Of a stretch of 51,908 bases of DNA, positions 1 to 10,236 are shown piece after piece. Both the position numbers and the translations under genes were made by a program. The DNA is from DATCMA01 sp036563645 (GTDB taxonomy: Bacteria; Actinomycetota; Actinomycetes; Mycobacteriales; Micromonosporaceae), in the NCBI GenBank assembly GCA_036563645.1, contig DATCMA010000068.1:1-51908 (forward strand), in the 5' to 3' direction. Each line of letters starts with the position of its first letter. Within the stretch, counting starts at the first letter, position 1. Under the pieces are notes generated by a model. That model had not been told where the DNA came from. It worked only from the letters and a program-made list of their open reading frames with translations, and did not search any database.

Positions 1-2316
<2,316 letters not shown>

Positions 2317-2351
2317 GGCCAGCCGCGACGGCTGGCGCAAAGCCGGCTGTG

Positions 2352-2387
2352 GCGTGGGCCCGGACGCGGTGTCGTCCGGGCCCACGC
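2352..2387 (+). terminator. Intrinsic-type hairpin terminator after acnA
   Basis: Perfect 14-bp stem, GCGTGGGCCCGGAC at 2352-2365 against its reverse complement at 2374-2387, with an 8-nt loop. It lies 36 bases after the acnA stop. There is no U-tract, as is usual for GC-rich actinobacterial terminators. It separates acnA from the DUF2630 gene. Confidence 0.8.
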
Positions 2388-2468
2388 GCCTGTCTGGCCG
2401 CGTGTTCTCTGGCGCGGTCTTCGGCGATCCCCCGACGAGCCGACGGGCGTTCTGCCAGGCTCGGGACT

Positions 2469-2714
2469 ATGGACGACGCGGGCGTACTTCGGCGCATTCA
2501 GCAGCTCGTCGACGAAGAGCGCCGCCTGCGGGCGCGGTTCGCCGCCGGTGAGATCTCCTCGGCGGAGGAGCAGGAGCGCCTGCGGGAACTCGAACGGTCC
2601 CTCGACCAGTGCTGGGACATGCTGCGGCGCCGGCGGGCGGCGCGGGCCTCCGGCGGCGACCCGGACAGCGCCGAGCCCCGCAGCGTCTCGGAGGTCGAGA
2701 GCTACCTCCAGTGA
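2469..2714 (+). CDS. DUF2630 family protein
   Basis: An 81-residue charged helical protein beginning MDDAGVLRRIQQLVDEE and ending in SEVESYLQ. Those end motifs, plus the central WDMLRRRRA and GDPDSAEPR, match the DUF2630 family found in actinobacteria, whose function is unknown. The predicted structure is two helices with likely coiled-coil character. I chose the ATG at 2469 because the family signature starts there; the frame is open further upstream, but that stretch overlaps the acnA terminator. Upstream bases show no strong ribosome-binding site. The gene converges on the HAD-like gene with only 4 bases between the stops. No role can be assigned from context. Confidence 0.75.
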   Translation: MDDAGVLRRIQQLVDEERRLRARFAAGEISSAEEQERLRELERSLDQCWDMLRRRRAARASGGDPDSAEPRSVSEVESYLQ

Positions 2715-2718
2715 TCGA

Positions 2719-3363
2719 TCAGCGAGCGAGGACGGTGGCCAAGGCCGGGATGATGCTCTCGCTGATCCGGGTAGGGGCGTAGCGGGTCTCCATCCATTCG
2801 CGCCCGCGGTGGAGCCAGACACTGGGCAAACCCATCGCCGTGGCGCCGCCGATGTCGGCCTCCGGACTGTCGCCGATCACCCACGCCCCCGCGAGAGACA
2901 TGCCGACCCGATCCGCAGCGAGGGCGAAGATCCGCGGATTCGGCTTGCTCACCCCGACCTCTTCCGAGATCACCCAGCCTGCGACGTACCGGTCCAACCC
3001 GGTGCGCCGAATCTTCGCGTCTTGGTCCCGCAGGGAACCATTGCTGACCACCACGGGGACCCAGCCGGCTTCGGCGACGATCTGCAACGCGCACGCGACC
3101 GGCGGTTCCAAGCGGATGTACTCCATGACGCCGTCGCGCAGCGCGTCGACCAGATCGATGAGAGAGAATCGCAGCCGATAGCGGTTACGGATGGCCTCGG
3201 CGACGTCCCACCGATCGGTCAACCCACCCGCATCGATTCCCAGGAGCCACTCGACGTCGGTCGGTGGCGCACCGATCGCCGCCAGGAAGTCCGTGGCCCA
3301 CGCCCGGAACGCCGCCGTCCGGTCGATCAGGGTGTCGTCGAGGGCGAGGAGCAGCAACGGCAC
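2719..3363 (-). CDS. HAD-superfamily hydrolase homologue lacking the nucleophile Asp
   Basis: A 214-residue HAD-fold protein of the phosphoglycolate phosphatase/haloacid dehalogenase-like type with a helical cap. Motif II (VVVSNGS, S108), motif III (K140 in SKPNPRIF) and motif IV (GDSPEAD, D165/D170) are all present. Motif I normally reads DxDx[TV], but here it reads A7-L-D9-D-T: the catalytic nucleophile Asp is Ala while the acid/base Asp is kept. If the sequence is right, a normal phosphatase reaction is not expected. The start is GTG at 3363. The gene sits in opposite orientation between DUF2630 and acnR. Substrate unknown. Confidence 0.8.
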   Translation of the reverse strand: MPLLLLALDDTLIDRTAAFRAWATDFLAAIGAPPTDVEWLLGIDAGGLTDRWDVAEAIRNRYRLRFSLIDLVDALRDGVMEYIRLEPPVACALQIVAEAGWVPVVVSNGSLRDQDAKIRRTGLDRYVAGWVISEEVGVSKPNPRIFALAADRVGMSLAGAWVIGDSPEADIGGATAMGLPSVWLHRGREWMETRYAPTRISESIIPALATVLAR

Positions 3364-3493
3364 GCCGGCATCCTCACGCGAGCTTCACCTTGCGGAACAG
3401 ATCCATCGTATTGAGAATTCACCGAGCTGTCGGCCCCACGATCGACACCCAAGGCGGGGTGTTCGCGCTCCGGGTGCCAGGTTGCGTTACAAG

Positions 3494-3505
3494 CCGTACG
3501 TACGG
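3494..3505. promoter_or_regulatory. Candidate AcnR operator palindrome
   Basis: CCGTACGTACGG is a perfect 12-bp palindrome whose right edge lies 36 bases upstream of the acnR ATG. TetR repressors commonly bind such dyads in their own promoters. The Corynebacterium AcnR site, as I recall it, is a dyad with GTAC cores, which this shares. Function is inferred from position and symmetry only. Confidence 0.4.
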
Positions 3506-3541
3506 ATTGCGTCCTTCGCCGCTACCTGCCACGATCACCCC

Positions 3542-4135
3542 ATGCCCCGGGTGAGCCAGGATCAGCTCGACGCGCGTCGCCATGAGATCCTCGCGGCGGC
3601 GCGGGAGTGCTTCGCCCGGTACGGGTACGAGGGCGCCACCGTGCGCCGCCTGGAGGAGGCCACCGGGCTCTCGCGCGGAGCGATCTTCCACCATTTCCGC
3701 GACAAGGAGTCACTCTTCCTCGCCGTGGCCGAGGACGACGCGGCGACGATGGTGGAGACCGTGGCCCGCAACGGGCTCGTCCAGGTGATGCGGGACCTGC
3801 TGGAACGGGCCCACTCGCCGGAGACCGCCGGGTGGCTCGGCACCCAGCTGGAGGTCTCCCGCCGTCTGCGCACCGATCCGGCGTTCGCCCGGCGGTGGGC
3901 GGAGCGCTCCGCGGCGATCGCCGCCGCGACCCGGGAGCGGCTGCGCCGACAGCGCGAGGCCGGCATCCTCCGTGACGACGTCCCGATCGAGGTCCTCGCC
4001 CGATTCCTCGAACTGGCCTACGACGGGCTCGTGCGGCACCTCGCGATGGGCCGCCCCGCGGACGATCTCGAGCCGGTGCTCGACCTCGTCGAGGAGGCGG
4101 TCCGCCGACCCGCGGCCAAGACGGATACCCCGTGA
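3542..4135 (+). CDS. acnR: TetR-family regulator, probable aconitase repressor AcnR
   Basis: A 197-residue TetR-type regulator. The N-terminal HTH covers about residues 12-60 (ILAAARECFARYGYEGATVR, then LSRGAIFHHFRDKESLFL), followed by a helical ligand-binding domain. In corynebacteria AcnR represses the aconitase gene and lies just downstream of it; the MPRVSQDQLDARRHEIL start and the position 1.2 kb after acnA fit that assignment. Here acnA and acnR are separated by DUF2630 and a divergent HAD gene. I chose the ATG at 3542, where family similarity begins; the longer open frame upstream overlaps the HAD gene. Autoregulation is suggested by the palindrome at 3494-3505. The TetR assignment is certain; the AcnR identity is likely. 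Confidence 0.85.
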   Translation: MPRVSQDQLDARRHEILAAARECFARYGYEGATVRRLEEATGLSRGAIFHHFRDKESLFLAVAEDDAATMVETVARNGLVQVMRDLLERAHSPETAGWLGTQLEVSRRLRTDPAFARRWAERSAAIAAATRERLRRQREAGILRDDVPIEVLARFLELAYDGLVRHLAMGRPADDLEPVLDLVEEAVRRPAAKTDTP

Positions 4136-4192
4136 TGGGCCACCGCGGGGGACCCGCGCCGGCCGCGCCCGCGCGTACGGCAGGATCGTCCC

Positions 4193-4954
4193 ATGGATCT
4201 TGGACTGACTGACCGTGTCTACGTCCTCACCGGCGCGTCCCGCGGGCTCGGCTTCGCCACCGCGGAGGCGCTCGTCGCCGATGGCGCACGAGTAGTGATC
4301 TCCTCGCGGGACGAGGCGCGGGTCGCGGCGGCCGTCACCGCCCTCGGCGGCCCGGAGCGCGCGGTGGGCATCGTGGCCGACCTCCGTGACCCGCAGACCC
4401 CACACCGCCTCATCGCGCAGGCCCGGGAGCACTTCGGGCGCCTCGACGGCGCGCTGATCTCCGTCGGGGGGCCGCCTCCCGGTACCGCCGCTCAAGCCAC
4501 GGACGAGCAGTGGCGCGAAGCCTTCGAGACGATCTTCCTTGGGGCGGCGCGGGCCGCCCGCACGATCGCCGCCGAGTTGACGGAGGGGGGCGCGATCGCC
4601 CTGGTGCTCTCCACCTCCGTACGGGCGCCGATCCCGGGACTCGGCATCTCCAACGGCCTTCGGCCCGGCCTGGCCGGATTGGCCAAGGACATGGCGGACG
4701 AGTTCGGGCCCCGCGGCATCCGCGTGGTCAGCCTGCTCCCTGGCCGGATCATGACCGACCGGAATCGGGAGCTCCTCAGCGCCGCACCCGACCCCGAGGC
4801 GGCGCGGGCGGCGGCGCAGGCCGCGATTCCCCTGCGGCGCATCGGGGAACCCGCCGAGTTCGGCCGGGTCGCCGCTTTCGTGCTCTCTCCCGCGGCGAGT
4901 TACCTGACCGGGATCGCCCTCCCCATCGACGGCGGCGCGCTCCGCGCGATCTAG
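4193..4954 (+). CDS. SDR-family oxidoreductase with non-canonical active site
   Basis: A 253-residue Rossmann-fold short-chain dehydrogenase/reductase-like protein. The cofactor loop TGASRGLG (13-20) and the D/R-rich second strand (SSRDEAR) suggest NADP(H) binding. Ser140 aligns with the catalytic serine, but the YxxxK motif is replaced by S153-N-G-L-R157, and the usual NNAG is VGGPPPG. This subgroup is often annotated as 3-oxoacyl-ACP reductase-like, with the conserved tail LPGRIMTDR. Whether it reduces anything is open. The gene starts 57 bases after acnR in the same direction and could be cotranscribed with it. A strong bidirectional terminator follows. No substrate can be assigned. Confidence 0.8.
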   Translation: MDLGLTDRVYVLTGASRGLGFATAEALVADGARVVISSRDEARVAAAVTALGGPERAVGIVADLRDPQTPHRLIAQAREHFGRLDGALISVGGPPPGTAAQATDEQWREAFETIFLGAARAARTIAAELTEGGAIALVLSTSVRAPIPGLGISNGLRPGLAGLAKDMADEFGPRGIRVVSLLPGRIMTDRNRELLSAAPDPEAARAAAQAAIPLRRIGEPAEFGRVAAFVLSPAASYLTGIALPIDGGALRAI

Positions 4955-5025
4955 GCGCCCGGCGATCGGCGGGGCGTGCGGTCACCCCCCTCGGGCCTCA
5001 CAGCCGCAGCCGGGCAGGACCGCGC

Positions 5026-5063
5026 GAGGAATCGGTGAGGTAGCGCCACCTCACCGATTCCTC
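5026..5063. terminator. Bidirectional hairpin terminator between SDR and ABC transporter genes
   Basis: Perfect 16-bp stem: GAGGAATCGGTGAGGT at 5026-5041 pairs with 5048-5063, with a 6-nt loop. It lies in the 127-bp space between two convergent genes, so it can stop transcription from either side. Confidence 0.85.
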
Positions 5064-5081
5064 CCCCAGGGTCGCGAGGGC

Positions 5082-7028
5082 CTAGTCCAGGCGTGACGTG
5101 GTGACCGCCGGCTGCGGCCGCGGCGCTGGGGCCGAGGCGTCGTCGACGGCGAACTGGGTGCGGTAGAGCTCCGCGTACAGGCCGCCGGCCGCAAGGAGCT
5201 CGTCGTGCCGTCCCCGCTCCACGATCCGTCCCCGGTCGAGGACGAGGATCTGGTCGGCGTCCCGGATGGTGGAGAGCCGGTGGGCGATCACCAGTGCGGT
5301 ACGCCCCGCGAGCGCCGTCGCCAGCGCCCGCTGCACCGCCGCCTCCGACTCAGCGTCGAGGTGGGCGGTGGCCTCATCCAGGATCACGATCGACGGCGCC
5401 TTGAGCAGCAGCCGGGCGATGGCGATGCGCTGCTTCTCGCCGCCGGAGAAGCGGTACCCCCGCTCCCCCACCACCGTGTTCAACCCGTCGGGCAGCGAAC
5501 GGACTAAATCGGCGATCTGCGCGCCCCGCAGCGCCTCCCACAGCTCCTCGTCGGTCGCATCCGGCTTGGCGTACCGGAGGTTGTCCGCGATCGTCTCGTG
5601 GAACAGGTGGGAATCCTGGGTGACCACGCCGATCGTGGCGCGCAGGGATTCCAACGTCGCGTCCCGTACGTCGATCCCGTCGACCCGCACCTCCCCGGAG
5701 GTGACGTCGAAGATCCGGGGGATCAGCATCGAGATGGTCGACTTGCCCGCCCCGGAGGGCCCGACCAGCGCCACCATCTGGCCTGGTTCGATGGTGAAGG
5801 AGACGCCGCGCAGCACCGGTTCGGACGCGGTGCGCTCGAGCGTCGCCACGTCCTCCAGCGAGGCGAGGGAGACCTCTGCGGCGGTGGGGTACCTAAAGTA
5901 GACGTCCCGGAACTCGATGCGACCCGCGCCGCGCGGGATCGCCACCGCGTTCGGTTTCTCGGCGATCGCGGGCTTGAGGTCGAGGACCTCGAAGACCCGC
6001 TCGAAGGACACCAGCGCGCTCATCACGTCGACTCGGACGTTGGAGAGCGCCGTCAGCGGGCCGTACAAGCGGGTGAGCAGCAGCGCGAGGGTGACCACGG
6101 TGCCGGCGCTGACCGACCCGGTGACGGCCAGCCAGCCGCCGAGCCCGTAGGTGAGCGCCTGGGCGAGCGAGGCGACCAGGAGCATCGCGACGAAGAAGGT
6201 CCGCGAGTACATCGCGGATTGAATGCCGATGTCCCGCACCCGCCGCGCGCGCTCGGCGAAGCGGCGGGACTCCACCTCGGGCCGCCCGAACAGCTTGACC
6301 AACAGGGCGCCGGCGACCCCGAACCGCTCGGTCATCGTCGAGTTCATCTCCGCGTCGAGCCGATAGGACTCCCGCGTGATCTCGGCGAGCCGACGGCCGA
6401 CTCGACGCGCCGGCAGGATGAAGATCGGCAGCAGGATGAGCGAAAGCACGGTGATCTGCCAGGAGAGGGTGAGCATCACCCCCGCGGTGAGCACGAGCTG
6501 GATGACGTTGCTCACCACCCCCGACAACGTCGTGGTGAAGGCGCGCTGCGCGCCGATGACGTCGTTGTTGAGGCGGCTGACGAGCGCGCCGGTCTGCGCT
6601 CGGGTGAAGAACGGCAACGGCATGCCTTGCACGTGGTCGTACACCCGCGTGCGCAGGTCGTAGATGATCCCCTCACCGATGCGGGCTGAGTACCACCGCT
6701 GCGCCAGGGACAGCAGCGCGTCGGCGATGGCGAGCCCGGCGATGAGCAGCGCGAGGAGGACCACGGTGCCGCCGGCGTCCGGGCCGCCCCGGGTAATCGC
6801 GTTGACGACGTCACCGGCGAGCACCGGCGTCGCGACACCGATCACCGCGCCGAGGACGACGGTGACGAGGAAGACCACGATCTCCCAGCGGTAGGGGCGC
6901 GCGAACGCCATCACTCGCCGGGCGGTGCCCCGATTGATTCTGCGCGAACCCAGCTCAACGCCCTCGCGCATCGACCGGAGAAAGCTCCGGCCGCCCATAC
7001 CACCGTCCATCATTGGGTGCGGGGACAC
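5082..7028 (-). CDS. ABC transporter half-exporter, membrane and ATPase domains fused
   Basis: About 648 residues with the ABCB/MsbA-like layout: six transmembrane helices in roughly the first 330 residues, then a nucleotide-binding domain with Walker A GPSGAGKST, signature FSGGEKQR, Walker B SIVILDEATA and an H-loop (VIAHRLST). It would work as a homodimer or heterodimer exporting lipids, peptides or drugs; the substrate cannot be read from sequence. A 25-residue loop (FRYPTAAEVSLASLEDV) sits just before the conserved VLRGVSF of the ATPase domain. The frame opens at GTG 7034, but that codon overlaps the GGAGG sequence; the GTG at 7028 has a 5-nt spacing to GGAGG and is preferred. No partner half-transporter is adjacent, which favours a homodimer. 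Confidence 0.88.
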   Translation of the reverse strand: MSPHPMMDGGMGGRSFLRSMREGVELGSRRINRGTARRVMAFARPYRWEIVVFLVTVVLGAVIGVATPVLAGDVVNAITRGGPDAGGTVVLLALLIAGLAIADALLSLAQRWYSARIGEGIIYDLRTRVYDHVQGMPLPFFTRAQTGALVSRLNNDVIGAQRAFTTTLSGVVSNVIQLVLTAGVMLTLSWQITVLSLILLPIFILPARRVGRRLAEITRESYRLDAEMNSTMTERFGVAGALLVKLFGRPEVESRRFAERARRVRDIGIQSAMYSRTFFVAMLLVASLAQALTYGLGGWLAVTGSVSAGTVVTLALLLTRLYGPLTALSNVRVDVMSALVSFERVFEVLDLKPAIAEKPNAVAIPRGAGRIEFRDVYFRYPTAAEVSLASLEDVATLERTASEPVLRGVSFTIEPGQMVALVGPSGAGKSTISMLIPRIFDVTSGEVRVDGIDVRDATLESLRATIGVVTQDSHLFHETIADNLRYAKPDATDEELWEALRGAQIADLVRSLPDGLNTVVGERGYRFSGGEKQRIAIARLLLKAPSIVILDEATAHLDAESEAAVQRALATALAGRTALVIAHRLSTIRDADQILVLDRGRIVERGRHDELLAAGGLYAELYRTQFAVDDASAPAPRPQPAVTTSRLD

Positions 7029-7189
7029 CGCCACCTCCGTGTCGCGCGATCAGGGTCGGGGACAGTCTCCCCCACACACTGCAGTCAACTCCGCAGGCAA
7101 TCCCCGTCTTCCCAATCGACGCGCGCCGTGTCGGTCACACTTCCCCGCCGCGCCCCGGGGACGCGACCACCATGCCGCCCCGGCGGCCC

Positions 7190-8008
7190 CTACTCCCCCA
7201 GTCCGGCGAGGTCGCGCAGTCGGCGAACTTGCGCTTCCCGTTCGGCGCGCAGCTGCTCGGCGTACGAGCGGCGGGCGGCCCCGGACAGGAGCGCCTTGAT
7301 TTCGATAACCGCGTCCCGGTCCCCGGCCAGGAGCGCGGCGGTCAAGTCGCGGGTCGCGGCGTCGAGGTCACGGCGCGGGACGACGATGTTCGCCAGGCCG
7401 AGTCGCTCCGCCTCGGCGGCGTCGATCCGACGGCCGGTCGCGCAGATCTCCAAGGCGCGGGCATAGCCGACGAGGTCGACGAGGCGCTTGGTGCCGCCGA
7501 GATCCGGCACCAAGCCGAGGGTCACCTCAGCCATCGCGAACTGGGCGTCATCGGCTACCACCCGCAGGTCGCAGGCGAGCGCGAGCTGAAAACCCGCGCC
7601 AATCGCGTATCCCTGCACCGCGGCGATCGAAATGAGGTCGGGGCGGTGGAGCCAGGTAAACGCCTCTTGGAACTCGCCGATCCGATCCGCGCACTGATCA
7701 GGGGACAGCCGGACGAGGTCGGCGATGGTATCGCCCGACGGGGAATCCTCCGAGGCGGGCGGAGCGTCCCCGGCCGCGTGCCCCCGGCCGGTCAGCGCGC
7801 CGAGCACGCTGCGGTCGAGCCCTGACGAGAACGCCCGTCCCTCGCCACGGACGACCACGACCCGCACGGTGCCGGGGAGTTCGCGGGCGAAGGCCCGCAG
7901 CGCCCGCCACATCGCCGGCGTCTGCGCATTGAGTACGGTGGGCCGGTCCAACGTCACCGTCGCGACCGGCCCATCGCATTCCAGTCGCAGGCCACCGTCA
8001 GCCGTCAT
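7190..8008 (-). CDS. Enoyl-CoA hydratase/isomerase family protein
   Basis: A 272-residue crotonase-fold protein. The oxyanion-hole segments are visible: RAFSSGLDRSVL near 58-69 and GYAIGAGFQLALACDLR near 133-149, followed by the AEVTLGLVPDLGGTKRL segment near 160-176. By alignment to mammalian enoyl-CoA hydratase, the second catalytic glutamate (Glu164) corresponds to E161, but the first (Glu144) falls on Q141. This points to an isomerase-like, thioesterase-like or other crotonase reaction rather than a standard hydratase. An acidic loop of about 25 residues follows the first oxyanion segment. It lies 45 bases downstream of the small HTH gene in the same direction, so the two may be cotranscribed. 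No beta-oxidation genes are nearby. Confidence 0.82.
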   Translation of the reverse strand: MTADGGLRLECDGPVATVTLDRPTVLNAQTPAMWRALRAFARELPGTVRVVVVRGEGRAFSSGLDRSVLGALTGRGHAAGDAPPASEDSPSGDTIADLVRLSPDQCADRIGEFQEAFTWLHRPDLISIAAVQGYAIGAGFQLALACDLRVVADDAQFAMAEVTLGLVPDLGGTKRLVDLVGYARALEICATGRRIDAAEAERLGLANIVVPRRDLDAATRDLTAALLAGDRDAVIEIKALLSGAARRSYAEQLRAEREAQVRRLRDLAGLGE

Positions 8009-8053
8009 CGCGAACCCGATCGAGGACAGCGACGGCGGCGAATGGCGCGGGCG

Positions 8054-8281
8054 TCACGCCTTCTTGCGGCGCCGTGCGCCTCCACGCTGGCGCAGTTGCA
8101 CGCCCGACTCGGTGAGCACCCGGTGAACGAAGCCGTACGAGCGGCCGGTGGCCGCCGCCAACGCCCGGATGCTCTCCCCCGAGGTGTACCGCTTGACCAG
8201 GTCCTTGGCGAGCGTCTGACGCTCGGCACCGACGATTCGGCGACCCTTTTCGGTGTTGGTGGCTGTGCCGCTGGCTGCCAT
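8054..8281 (-). CDS. Small helix-turn-helix domain protein
   Basis: A 75-residue basic protein with a single HTH. GESIRALAAATGRSYGFVHR is the helix-turn-helix, and the tail is very basic (RGGARRRKKA). Short one-domain proteins of this type, with the RALA..TGRSYGFVHR motif, occur widely in Actinomycetota; their role is not known to me. The start ATG at 8281 is preceded by GTGAGGA at good spacing. Upstream, on the minus strand, lies an AT-richer segment with a TCTAAT-like -10 hexamer near 8328. The protein could be a nucleoid-associated or regulatory DNA-binding protein; targets are unknown. Confidence 0.78.
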   Translation of the reverse strand: MAASGTATNTEKGRRIVGAERQTLAKDLVKRYTSGESIRALAAATGRSYGFVHRVLTESGVQLRQRGGARRRKKA

Positions 8282-9068
8282 CTTGAATCCTCACGTCCCA
8301 GACTGTGCGGTTCGGTACGGTCCCACCTATTAGACCGCCTTGATCGATCATGCGCTAGATATCGACCGTTCGCCAACCGACACGCACAGCACTGTCACTA
8401 ACCCGATAGGTTACCGAAACACGTAATGTGAAGAGTTGAAGACGTCTTGTCTAAACAATCTGCCTGCCTGCGAGAACAAACTCTGAAAGATTTTCGGAAT
8501 GACGCGAACCGATACGTCCGCCACCGGCAATGTCGGCGCGATCCACCCCCGCTGCGCGCCACTCCCCCGGGGCCGGACACCACGACCGTCCGATTGGGAT
8601 CGGCGCCGGCGATCCCCGAGGACTGTGGGTGATCAGCATGATCGCGCCGAGACACCACCTCGTCGCGGCCCGTACCCCGGCCCGTCCGGCTCACGGTGAC
8701 TCATCGACCTCCCCCTCGTCTCGGCGCAGGGGACGCCGGCACCGAGAAAAAGCGAAGAACCCTTTCGTCAAGCCGGTATCAGGCGCCAAAACATGACCAT
8801 GGATACGGCTCACCGCCCCCGGCGTAAGGCGTCCTCCCGCCGCTTACTCAATGCCAAACCGTACCCCGAGATCACCTCACAAGTCCCCGGTTCCGAAGCG
8901 GCGAGAATACGCAGCGCCACCCGCCCTGCGACCGCACTTACCACGGCTATGCCCGGCGACGACACGCCACACCGTTGATCCGGTAACTCACCGATCACGT
9001 GCTTCTCTGATCCGCGATGGCGGCGAAAAAGTCACCCGCCCCATTCCCTCCGGACGTCTCCACGGGGT
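8282..9068. other. Long intergenic region without a convincing gene
   Basis: These 787 bases separate the HTH gene from the acVLRF1 gene. Several short open frames occur on both strands, but none has a ribosome-binding site, recognisable motif or actinobacterial codon pattern. The part from about 8290 to 8520 is clearly lower in GC than the flanks and contains a 10-bp palindrome (AAGACGTCTT, 8439-8448). It probably holds the promoter of the HTH gene on the minus strand. I see no tRNA, riboswitch or terminator that I can name. Confidence 0.5.
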
Positions 9069-9788
9069 TCACACTGGGGCCTCGGGTGCGGGGAAATCGC
9101 GGTCCTCGCCAGCCGACGCCGCCCCCGCGTCGTGCGGGCCAGGAGGCGCGTCGAGAATCCGGATCCGCACCGCCCGAGCCTGCCGCAGGGCGCTTGGCAC
9201 CACCGCCTGCCGGGGGTTCGGGACATCCACGGTACGGGCGGAGAGCTTCGCCGCCACGGGAGCCAACCGCCGGTCAGCGAGCACCAAGTCGATCATCCCT
9301 CGGTCGCCACCGGCCACGACCGCGGCGAGCCGCGCCACCTCGGGCAGCAGCACCCGCACCGCGATCTCCGCGACCTCCTCAGCGGCGGCCCGCGCCTGGT
9401 TGGCCCGGCGGCGGGCGAACCGCTGCTGTGACCAGCCACCCGCGGCGGTACGGCCTTGCACGTACGCGGTGTGCACCTTGGAGCGCACCAGCCGCGTCCC
9501 CTCGGCGAGCGCCACCACGGCGCCACCCCGGCGGACCAGCACCAAGCCGAGCAGGCGCTCCGTGGTCGCCGCCGCGACGAACTCGCCGAGGTCGCGGCCT
9601 CGATCGGCCCCGGGCGGCGGATACAGCTCGGCGACTGTCGCGTCGGCTGCCTGGATGCGGAGGTGATCGGAGCGCGGCTCGACGGCGAGCGCGCCGTGCC
9701 GCGCCGCGAACCCGTCGAGCCACCGCGTCAGGCGCTCCGGGTCCACCTCCACCCAGCGGCCACCGCCCGCCGCCGGTCGTACCGTCAT
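9069..9788 (-). CDS. acVLRF1-type peptidyl-tRNA hydrolase
   Basis: A 239-residue protein resembling the actinobacterial VLRF1 (Vms1/ANKZF1-like release factor) family. In that family, eRF1-like domains release nascent chains from tRNA on stalled ribosomes. The diagnostic loop GGWSQQRFARRR lies at about 117-128, preceded by KVHTAYVQGRTAA; this is the glutamine-bearing catalytic loop region. The C-terminal part has the VLADRRLAPVAA segment common to VLRF1 proteins. The start is ATG at 9788. It lies downstream of the suf operon in the same direction but is separated from it by a hairpin, so it is probably expressed independently. Family assignment is from recalled motifs. Confidence 0.75.
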   Translation of the reverse strand: MTVRPAAGGGRWVEVDPERLTRWLDGFAARHGALAVEPRSDHLRIQAADATVAELYPPPGADRGRDLGEFVAAATTERLLGLVLVRRGGAVVALAEGTRLVRSKVHTAYVQGRTAAGGWSQQRFARRRANQARAAAEEVAEIAVRVLLPEVARLAAVVAGGDRGMIDLVLADRRLAPVAAKLSARTVDVPNPRQAVVPSALRQARAVRIRILDAPPGPHDAGAASAGEDRDFPAPEAPV

Positions 9789-9851
9789 GACGTCGACCCT
9801 AGCGGGCAGAGATCACCGCCCCGCCCGGGGTGACACCGCCCACCCGTGGCG

Positions 9852-9879
9852 GTCGCCGCGTCGCTCGCGACGCGGCGAC
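9852..9879 (-). terminator. Terminator hairpin at the end of the suf operon
   Basis: Perfect 12-bp stem with a 4-nt loop: GTCGCCGCGTCG at 9852-9863 pairs with 9868-9879. It begins at the base directly after the sufT stop codon on the minus strand. No U-tract follows. Confidence 0.75.
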
Positions 9880-10236
9880 TCACACGTTGAAGCCGAGCGC
9901 GCGGAGCTGCTCTCGCCCTTCCTCGGTGATCCGGTCAGGCCCCCACGGCGGGATCCACACCCAGTTGATGCGGACGTCCGAGACCAGGCCCCCACCCGGG
10001 CCGGTGCACAGCGCCCGCCGCGCCTGCTCCTCGATGACGTCCGTCAACGGACACGCCGCCGAGGTCAGCGTCATGTCCAGCGTCGCGACGTTGTTGTCGT
10101 CGACGTGGATGCCGTAGACCAGCCCGAGGTCGACGACGTTGATCCCCAGCTCCGGGTCAACGACGTCCTTCATCGCCTCTTCGATCTCGGCCACCGTCGC
10201 CGTGCGCCGGGGCGCGGGCGTCTCCTGCTCGCTCAT
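9880..10236 (-). CDS. sufT: SUF-system assembly factor SufT (DUF59/MIP18 family)
   Basis: A 118-residue DUF59 protein. The family helps mature or deliver Fe-S clusters in the cytosol. Motifs seen: VKDVVDPELGINVVDLGLVY-like core (residues about 22-41), TLTSAACPLTDVI with the conserved Cys, and the C-terminal VWIPPWGPDRITEEGRE. The start ATG at 10236 overlaps the sufU stop as ATGA and has a near-perfect ribosome-binding site (AGGAGGTGA) inside the 3' end of sufU. The open frame continues upstream, but that stretch overlaps sufU. It is the last gene of the suf operon and is followed directly by a hairpin. Confidence 0.9.
   Translation of the reverse strand: MSEQETPAPRRTATVAEIEEAMKDVVDPELGINVVDLGLVYGIHVDDNNVATLDMTLTSAACPLTDVIEEQARRALCTGPGGGLVSDVRINWVWIPPWGPDRITEEGREQLRALGFNV

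Noticed and set aside
8439..8448. AAGACGTCTT palindrome as an operator
   Set aside because: It lies over 150 bases from the nearest gene start with no promoter elements around it; a 10-bp palindrome is expected by chance in a window this size.
8499..8998. Several short plus- and minus-strand frames in the 8282-9068 gap
   Set aside because: None has a motif, a clear ribosome-binding site or consistent codon use.
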